Below are positions 1 through 4,192 of a DNA stretch of 5,801 nucleotides, in pieces (position 1 is the first letter of the stretch; every line of letters begins with the position of its first letter). Both the position numbers and the translations under genes were made by a program. Source of the stretch: Anaerolineales bacterium (GTDB lineage Bacteria; Chloroflexota; Anaerolineae; 4572-78; J111). The stretch covers positions 1 to 5,801 of the forward strand of contig JAAUSP010000495.1 of the NCBI GenBank assembly GCA_012032575.1, in the 5' to 3' direction. Under the pieces are notes generated by a model. It did no database searches, was not told where the DNA came from, and worked only from the letters and a program-made list of their open reading frames with translations.

Positions 1-21
1 CTGTCAGTATACCACACTAGC

Positions 22-231
22 TCACAGTTCCAAGCCGTGCTGTTCGGCGGTGTTGGGCTGGGCCCGTTCGGCGCGTTTGAAGGGATCAATCGAGGGGGGG
101 AGTTCTACGCCGTGCCCGCTCAGCAACTCCTCGATGGTGACGATCTGGATGCGCGGGTAGCTGCGCTGCCACAGCTCAGAGGTGTACATACCTGCTTGGG
201 TGGCTTCGGTAAGCATTTCAGTCATGGCGGT
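22..231 (-). pseudogene. C-terminal remnant of a site-specific DNA methyltransferase
   Basis: The minus strand encodes about 68 residues ending in a TGA at 22-24. The segment beginning MTEMLTEATQAGMYTSELW, then YPRIQIVTIEELL, a G-x-G, a PP pair and FKRAERAQ, resembles the extreme C-terminus of site-specific DNA methyltransferases, where a 'T-x-x-M ... A-x-x-AG-x-Y-x-S ... YPRIQI-x-TIEELL ... P ... FK-x-A' tail follows the catalytic domain. None of the catalytic motifs (the DPPY or NPPY type, or the FxGxG type) are present, so this piece cannot methylate DNA. The open frame continues upstream to an ATG at 310-312, but that extension reads as antisense of the gene on the plus strand and lacks the expected family sequence. 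I infer a 5'-truncated relic produced by a rearrangement, or an assembly join. The family assignment is from memory of the motif, not from a search. Confidence 0.55.
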
Positions 232-1978
232 GACTCTGCTGGAACGGGGGCAGGAGGTCCGGCCCACGGCCACGTTCAAATCACGCACCCGCGCCGAATT
301 GATGGCGCACATGCGGACTCACCCGCGCCAGGCCCAACCTGGGCTGCGGACGGTTTTATTTCCACGAGGTTTTGGTTTTGCCCTGGGGCAGACTTTTAAT
401 GCGGCCTCCGGTCTGGCCGCGATTGTGGTGCTGGTGCTGGGCACCATTACAGTGCTGGCTCAGACAGCCCTGCCGGGCGATGCCCTGTATCGCTGGAAGG
501 TGGGCAGCGAGCAGGTCTGGCGGGCGGTTCATCTCGACCCGTTTGAAACTGATCTGCTTCTGGCCGACCGGCGCGTGGGTGAGTTGACCAGCGTCGCCGG
601 CAACCCGGAGGCCGAAGATATTGCCCGTCAGGAATACCAGGAGTCGTTGGCGACTCTAATCAGCGAATATCCCACGGCTGACTCTCAGGCGGCGATCTCG
701 GCGGCATTGCAGGAACAGCAGAATAATCTGGCCGAAGTCGGGGTCTCAGTGCCGGAGTTGGACCGGTTGCTAACCAGCCTCTCGGCCCGCGAGGCGCGTT
801 TGTTGCTCGACAATCAGGTGACAGCCATCGGTAGCAGCCTGATCACTTATACGCTGACCATCACCAATGCCGGCCCGGCCAGCCCGATCAGCGCCACCCT
901 TATCAGCCAACTCTCGCCTCTGGAGAAACTGGTGTCCGTTAGTGATGTCGCCTGCACCAGCCCAACCGGGGAAACTGTCGCCTGTACCCTGGACAATTTG
1001 ACAACCAATCGCGCCCGCAGCCTGAGCCTGACCACCGCCATTGACCCCTGCTATACCGGCACGCTGACCCAAACGACCACCGTGAACGGGCCGGAGCATA
1101 TTATCACGACGGCCAACAATCAGGCTGCGGCAGTCAGCACCATTACTGCCCCTTATCCTCGGCCGGCTCAGATAGTTTTTGTGCAAAGCCGGACGGTCGA
1201 GCACGATTTGAGCCTGATGGCTTCGGATAACCGGATACTCAACACTGATCTGCATGGGCGGGCAGCGGCTCCAGCCTGGTCGCCGGATGGGACCATGCTG
1301 GCTTTCTCCGGCCAGTCGGGTATCAGTGAGTTGGGCGGTATTTATGGCCAGGGCAGTGGAGTCTGGCTGGTAGATGTGGTCAATACCCAGGCGCGCAACC
1401 CGCGCCAGTTGGTCGCCCAGGACCACGTGAACAACATCGCCTGGTCGCCCGATGGAACCAGGCTGGCCTTTGAAGTCGCCGCGCCGGGGCTGCACCGTGA
1501 AATCAGGGTGGTTAATGCGGGTGACGGCCAGGAAGTGGGTCGCTTTCCCGGTGAACAGCCGGCCTGGTATCCCGACAGCCGCAGGTTAATCATCAAAATC
1601 TGCGCCCCCGATTGCGGCTTGTGGCAGGTGAATCTCCAGGGCGGTGGCGGGCAGCAAATCACCTCCGGCGATACCGACAGTTATCCGATCTGGTCGCCCG
1701 GCGGAGATTACCTGGCCTTTTCCTCCCGGCGGGATGGCAACTGGGAAATCTATCTGCTGCGGTCAGCCGACGGCGGGCTGCTGCGTTTGACCCACCGGCC
1801 CGAAACCGACACCACCCCCGTTTTTGACTCCTGCGGCCAAAATGTCTATCTCCGCACCGATGCCTTCGGCTCCTGGTGGATTACGGTGATGAAACTCGAC
1901 GGCAGCGACGAGCGCAAAATCCAGGCGGATGTCGGCCCCAGCGAGGACTGGGGGCTGGCTCGCCCGGCTGTCCGCTAA
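224..1978 (+). CDS. Membrane anti-sigma-like DUF5667 protein with DUF11 and TolB-like propeller, 5' end probably truncated
   Basis: Numbering residues from an in-frame ATG at 182: residues 20-50 form a basic stretch (RPTATFKSRTRAEL, then MAHMRTHPR) typical of the juxtamembrane part of anti-sigma-like proteins. Residues 74-94 are one hydrophobic helix, and LPGDALYRWKVGSEQVW (97-113) is the characteristic start of a DUF5667 domain, followed by a helical, charged region to about 210. Residues 213-325 match DUF11 (ITYTLTITNAGP ... CTL). Residues 328-590 form a TolB/PD40 propeller with WSPDG at 366 and 421, WYPDS at 462 and WSPGG at 504. The predicted topology is cytoplasmic N-terminus and extracytoplasmic sensor and propeller domains. 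In related proteins the cytoplasmic part is thought to act with an ECF sigma factor encoded nearby; none is visible here. The frame is closed by a stop at 158-160, and the sequence before about 235 is antisense to the methyltransferase remnant, so roughly 50 N-terminal residues seem lost. The ATGs at 182 and 224 both lack a convincing ribosome binding site. The stop is TAA at 1976-1978. Confidence 0.8.
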   Translation: MAVTLLERGQEVRPTATFKSRTRAELMAHMRTHPRQAQPGLRTVLFPRGFGFALGQTFNAASGLAAIVVLVLGTITVLAQTALPGDALYRWKVGSEQVWRAVHLDPFETDLLLADRRVGELTSVAGNPEAEDIARQEYQESLATLISEYPTADSQAAISAALQEQQNNLAEVGVSVPELDRLLTSLSAREARLLLDNQVTAIGSSLITYTLTITNAGPASPISATLISQLSPLEKLVSVSDVACTSPTGETVACTLDNLTTNRARSLSLTTAIDPCYTGTLTQTTTVNGPEHIITTANNQAAAVSTITAPYPRPAQIVFVQSRTVEHDLSLMASDNRILNTDLHGRAAAPAWSPDGTMLAFSGQSGISELGGIYGQGSGVWLVDVVNTQARNPRQLVAQDHVNNIAWSPDGTRLAFEVAAPGLHREIRVVNAGDGQEVGRFPGEQPAWYPDSRRLIIKICAPDCGLWQVNLQGGGGQQITSGDTDSYPIWSPGGDYLAFSSRRDGNWEIYLLRSADGGLLRLTHRPETDTTPVFDSCGQNVYLRTDAFGSWWITVMKLDGSDERKIQADVGPSEDWGLARPAVR

Positions 1979-1982
1979 AAAA

Positions 1983-2041
1983 GGAGATTGGAGATTTTTA
2001 AGCCTGAATCTCCAATCTCCAATCTCTAATCTCCAATCTCC
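1983..2041. repeat. Heptamer repeats AATCTCC (x5) facing GGAGATT (x2), able to fold as a hairpin
   Basis: Five consecutive 7-base units run from 2007 to 2041: AATCTCC, AATCTCC, AATCTCT, AATCTCC, AATCTCC, with only one base differing. Two units of the reverse complement, GGAGATT, stand at 1983-1996. The two orientations are separated by 10 bases (1997-2006), so 1983-1996 can pair perfectly over 14 bp with 2007-2020, or alternatively with 2028-2041. The array starts 5 bases after the stop of the anti-sigma-like gene. Short tandem heptamers of this type are known between genes in several bacterial phyla. It may help to end or stabilise the transcript; that is inference. Confidence 0.9.
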
Positions 2042-2050
2042 TCTCTTGAG

Positions 2051-2083
2051 CCGCAGGTGTTTCCACAAATCCCTGCGGTTTTT
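2051..2083 (+). terminator. Intrinsic terminator after the anti-sigma-like gene
   Basis: CCGCAGG at 2051-2057 pairs with CCTGCGG at 2072-2078. After one mismatch a few weaker pairs extend the stem (2059-2062 with 2067-2070), leaving a CCAC loop. Five T residues follow at 2079-2083. This is the usual form of a rho-independent terminator, reading left to right, and it closes the upstream gene 73 bases after its stop. Confidence 0.8.
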
Positions 2084-2104
2084 GCTTTAAATCCGCGTAA
2101 CACA

Positions 2105-2131
2105 TTTACCCTCTTTATCGTTAACTATTAT
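2105..2131 (+). promoter_or_regulatory. Possible sigma-70-type promoter for the Asp-box protein gene
   Basis: TTTACC at 2105-2110 (4 of 6 matches to TTGACA) and TATTAT at 2126-2131 (5 of 6 to TATAAT) are separated by 15 bases, shorter than the ideal 17. They sit just after the terminator and about 115 bases before the next gene, in a locally AT-rich stretch, which is where a promoter would be expected. The match is modest and could be chance. Confidence 0.3.
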
Positions 2132-2165
2132 GAGTATGACTGCTTGCAGCAAAAGCAGGTCTTGG

Positions 2166-2224
2166 GCCAGCCCCCAAAATTGACGTGGAGGAGATGTGAA
2201 GGTGGGGGTGGGCTGGCGCCCCCA
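2166..2224 (+). promoter_or_regulatory. Structured 5' leader with two mutually exclusive hairpins
   Basis: GCCAGCCC at 2166-2173 can pair with GGGCTGGC at 2210-2217. Alternatively TGGGGG at 2203-2208 can pair with CCCCCA at 2219-2224 around a 10-base loop; its loop contains most of the right arm of the first stem, so both cannot form together. The second hairpin ends 6 bases before the purine-rich ribosome binding region at 2231-2240. A strong but orphan GGAGGAG lies at 2187-2193. I do not recognise a known riboswitch class, and a regulatory role is only inferred from the geometry. Confidence 0.3.
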
Positions 2225-2246
2225 TACTTTAAGGAAAGGGTGAGTA

Positions 2247-3465
2247 GTGAAAATGAGACTCGAACGAACATCCGAGAAGACACCTTTGAAGCAATTACCG
2301 AGAATCGGTTTATTTATCGTCATTTTGATCGTGGGAACCCTGGCGACCCTGGTGGTGGGCGAGGTCGAAGGTCTGGCTCGCGCCGACCTGTCCAGCGCCC
2401 CGGTGCGGGCCATAACCACTACGGCAGACAACGCAGCGATATATGCTACTGTGGCCGACTCCGATCGGCCGGGAATTTACCGCAGTCAAAACAATGGCCG
2501 CACCTGGGAACGGGTTGGTTCCGGGCCGGGGGTGGCGTTGAACACCCTGGCGGTCCATCCGGTCAATCACCGGGTGCTTTATGCCGGTGCAGCCGGTGGC
2601 CCGGTTGCCACCTCGAACAACCTCTGGCGCAGCAATGATGGCGGCCAGACCTGGCAAAAGTTCTTTCTGAGCCTGCCCGGCAATGTGGACGGAGTGATCC
2701 CGGCCGTGACCACGCTGGCGGTAGACCCCTATCAGCCGGAATCGCTCTATGTGGGAACTGAGGGCCAGGGGGTCTATAAGTTTGATGTTGGCCGGGAAGG
2801 GGTTGGCTACGAGCTGGTGGGCGGCGTGTCGTTGTACGATGCCGATGTGACCAAACTGGTGGTTGGGCCTGACAGCGAGGTGTACGCCCTGGACCCCGGC
2901 AGGGCTTTACACCAGCCGCGACAATGACGACGGCTGGCAAAAGCTGGATACCGTGCCGGAATATCCGATCAGTTTAGCCGTGGCTCCCACCGACCCCGAC
3001 ACCATTTATGCCGGCGTTCCTTCGAGCGGCGCGTACATTTCTACCGATGGGGGCCGGACCTGGGAGAATATCGCCAAAGGGCTGGGCCTGATTCCGGGCG
3101 CGGCGCTGCGGGTAACAGCCCTGACCGTGGACGAGGCCGACTCATGGCACGTGGCGGCGGCGACCGCTTACGGCATCGGCAAGCAGATAGCCGGTGGCGG
3201 CATCTATGAAAGTAAAGACGGCGGCAGCAGTTGGAACAAACTGAGTGACACCAACAAGATCATCAACGAGCTAACCTTCGACGATGGGACCATCCATGCG
3301 CTAAGCGACGACGGCCTGGTCCGCTACACCACCCCCGATAAACCCGCTTCGGCAGTTCCTTTTTTGGACCCGCTCATCCAATTCAGTGGGTTGCAGCTTT
3401 TCATGCTCGCTATGACCACCGGCCTGGGCGCTCTGGCCTTGATCGGTCAGAAACGCTGGATGTAA
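2247..3465 (+). CDS. Asp-box (BNR/sortilin-like) propeller protein with a membrane anchor at each end, frameshifted
   Basis: Joining two overlapping frames gives a 405-residue protein. Residues 20-38 are a hydrophobic anchor or uncleaved signal helix, and residues 381-399 are a second helix ending in the basic tail QKRWM. Between them, Asp-box motifs (S-x-D-x-G-x-T-W type) occur at 80 (SQNNGRTW), 129 (SNDGGQTW), 223 (degenerate, SRDNDDGW), 265 (STDGGRTW) and 322 (SKDGGSSW). Each is preceded by an 'IYAG' or 'LYVG' type strand, as in BNR, sortilin-like and Ycf48-like propellers. The propeller should lie outside the membrane with both termini inside. Its ligand is unknown; no sialidase active site is apparent. 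The first frame runs in phase to about 2900 and stops at 2927; the second is in phase from about 2902 to the TAA at 3463-3465. Start is GTG 2247 or ATG 2253, with AAGGAAAGGGTGAG at 2231-2244 as the ribosome binding region; the choice is unsettled. Confidence 0.8.
2895..2908 (+). other. Single-base frameshift inside the Asp-box protein gene
   Basis: Up to GGC at 2898-2900 the coding frame gives ...EVYALDPG. From GGG at 2902 the frame one base further on gives GLYTSRDN, which is the expected 'LYTS' strand and Asp-box of the next blade. Removing one base, either A2901 or one G of the run 2902-2904, restores a continuous propeller. Without this, the first frame ends after eight unrelated residues (RALHQPRQ). 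It may be a true mutation or a sequencing error. Confidence 0.85.
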
Positions 3466-3480
3466 TAAACCTAATGAAAA

Positions 3481-3552
3481 ATGTCATTGAGAGGCCGAAG
3501 CAATCTCCCCGCCAAGGTGGGAGACTGCTTCGCCTCCGGCTCGCAGTGACAT
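3481..3552. repeat. Palindromic intergenic repeat element, copy 1
   Basis: The left arm (3481-3509) begins ATGTCATTGAGAG and ends GCAATCTCCC. The right arm (3519-3552) begins GGGAGACTGC and ends CAGTGACAT. The arms are complementary apart from a few substitutions and about 5 extra bases in the right arm, around a 9-base loop. Elements with 'TGTCATT-x-x-GAG ... GAAGCAATCTC' ends are common intergenic repeats in several phyla, and their size and shape fit a non-autonomous mobile element or REP-like sequence. It lies between the Asp-box protein gene and the small membrane protein gene. Confidence 0.85.
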
Positions 3553-3585
3553 AAACCAAATGTTTATTGACGAGGAGATGCTGCA

Positions 3586-3924
3586 ATGAAACGGTTATTA
3601 ATCATAACGGGTTGGGGACTGGTTATTTGGGGATTGAGCTTGTTCTGGCCCGCTTCGGACCTGATCCTGACTCCGGCGACAACAATTTGGGCTATCGTCG
3701 GCTTGGGCTTGATGATTATAGCCTACCTCACCGGCCAATATGTGGGGCGAAGCAATCGCCGCAGGGATATTGACCCCCGGCGAACTGGCCACACTCACCA
3801 GACCCGTCCGACATCGGTGGCTTACCTGCGTGGTCACTTCTCCCGCCAAACTGCGCCGATGCCTGTTGTGGCCCGGCAAAGTTCGGCCTCCCGGCCCACC
3901 CAGCCATTTCCGCTGGCTCGATAA
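3586..3924 (+). CDS. Small two-helix membrane protein, unknown function, probably frameshifted
   Basis: The ATG at 3586 follows a good ribosome binding site, GAGGAG at 3572-3577, with 8 bases of spacing. Residues 4-21 (LLIITGWGLVIWGLSLFW) and about 33-53 (TIWAIVGLGLMIIAYLTG and on) are two membrane helices joined by a short loop, which predicts a hairpin with both ends in the cytoplasm. From residue 54 on, this frame turns into a run rich in R, S, T, P and Q without recognisable structure. The frame one base later reads GEAIAAGILTPGELATLTRP and continues in a more protein-like way to 3985. I therefore think an extra G in the GGGG run at 3744-3747 breaks the gene; the restored protein would have 132 residues. 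I do not recognise the family. The gene follows the Asp-box protein gene by 120 bases on the same strand. Confidence 0.65.
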   Translation: MKRLLIITGWGLVIWGLSLFWPASDLILTPATTIWAIVGLGLMIIAYLTGQYVGRSNRRRDIDPRRTGHTHQTRPTSVAYLRGHFSRQTAPMPVVARQSSASRPTQPFPLAR

Positions 3925-3985
3925 ATTCCTGATGTCATTTCGAGCGACGTTAGGAGCGAGAAATCTTCACGATTTGCGTATGTAA
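3746..3985 (+). pseudogene. Likely true C-terminal half of the small membrane protein, in a shifted frame
   Basis: Starting at GGC 3746, this frame encodes 79 residues: GEAIAAGILTPGELATLTRP, then a basic stretch with WPGKVRPPGPPSHFRWLDKF, probably a cytoplasmic tail. No ribosome binding site stands before the ATG at 3740, so separate translation is unlikely. Deleting one G from the GGGG run at 3744-3747 fuses it to the two-helix N-terminal half (...GQYV + GEAIAAG...). Its last 17 residues, MSFRATLGARNLHDLRM, are encoded inside the palindromic repeat that begins at 3932, so the original end of the gene may have been replaced by that repeat. Recognised by composition and continuity only. Confidence 0.5.
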
Positions 3986-4031
3986 ACAATGGTCTCAGAA
4001 GATTTCTCGGCTTTTAGCCTCGAAATGACAT
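3932..4031. repeat. Palindromic intergenic repeat element, copy 2
   Basis: The outer arms ATGTCATTTCGAG (3932-3944) and CTCGAAATGACAT (4019-4031) are perfectly complementary over 13 bp. The inner arms CGAGAAATCTTC (3957-3968) and GAAGATTTCTCG (3998-4009) are perfect over 12 bp. Between outer and inner arms lie short unpaired bulges, and the loop is 29 bases (3969-3997). The termini ATGTCATT and AATGACAT match those of the element at 3481-3552 (ATGTCATT and AGTGACAT), which suggests related families. It overlaps the shifted-frame end of the small membrane protein gene. Confidence 0.9.
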
Positions 4032-4074
4032 GAGGGGTAGGTGTTTACTTTATCTGGTTTATCCAACCCGTCTC

Positions 4075-4108
4075 ACAGGCGCGGCAATGAAGCCGCGCCT
4101 GTTTTTTT
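4075..4108 (+). terminator. Strong intrinsic terminator between convergent genes
   Basis: ACAGGCGCGGC at 4075-4085 pairs perfectly with GCCGCGCCTGT at 4092-4102 (11 bp, almost all G-C) around the loop AATGAA. Six further T residues follow (4103-4108). It would end left-to-right transcripts from the small membrane protein gene. There is no T run in the opposite direction, so it is a weaker candidate for the minus-strand gene that ends at 4193. Confidence 0.9.
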
Positions 4109-4120
4109 ATTGACTGTAGA

Positions 4121-4191
4121 AATTGGAGTCCAAACCCTGGTTTGGCAAAGCCAAAGCAAGCTTTGGACTCCATCATTGAACATCTCCAATT
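4121..4191. repeat. Third palindromic element, distinct sequence
   Basis: TGGAGTCCAAA at 4124-4134 is the exact reverse complement of TTTGGACTCCA at 4162-4172. Inside it TTTGGC (4141-4146) pairs with GCCAAA (4150-4155) around AAA. An alternative pairing joins AATTGGAG (4121-4128) with CTCCAATT (4184-4191). It starts 13 bases after the terminator and ends at the stop of the minus-strand dockerin protein gene, so it could form the 3' end of that transcript. It has no terminal similarity to the other two palindromes. Confidence 0.8.
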
Positions 4192-4192
4192 C

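Noticed and set aside
232..312. Extending the methyltransferase remnant to the ATG at 310-312
   Set aside because: These residues look like antisense of the conserved basic stretch of the anti-sigma-like protein and carry no methyltransferase motif.
770..1495. A 241-codon open frame on the minus strand
   Set aside because: It is antisense to the DUF11 and TolB parts of the plus-strand gene, with low-complexity G, R, Q and A composition and no recognisable domain.
1983..2041. Heptamer array as a CRISPR array
   Set aside because: The units are 7 bases and directly adjacent, without spacers.
2057..2638. A 193-codon open frame on the plus strand
   Set aside because: It begins inside the terminator and overlaps the Asp-box gene in another frame; its later part is a G/R/P-rich shadow.
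2895..2908. Programmed ribosomal frameshifting in the Asp-box gene
   Set aside because: No slippery heptamer or downstream pseudoknot is evident, and the same type of defect appears in two other unrelated genes nearby, which favours errors or decay.
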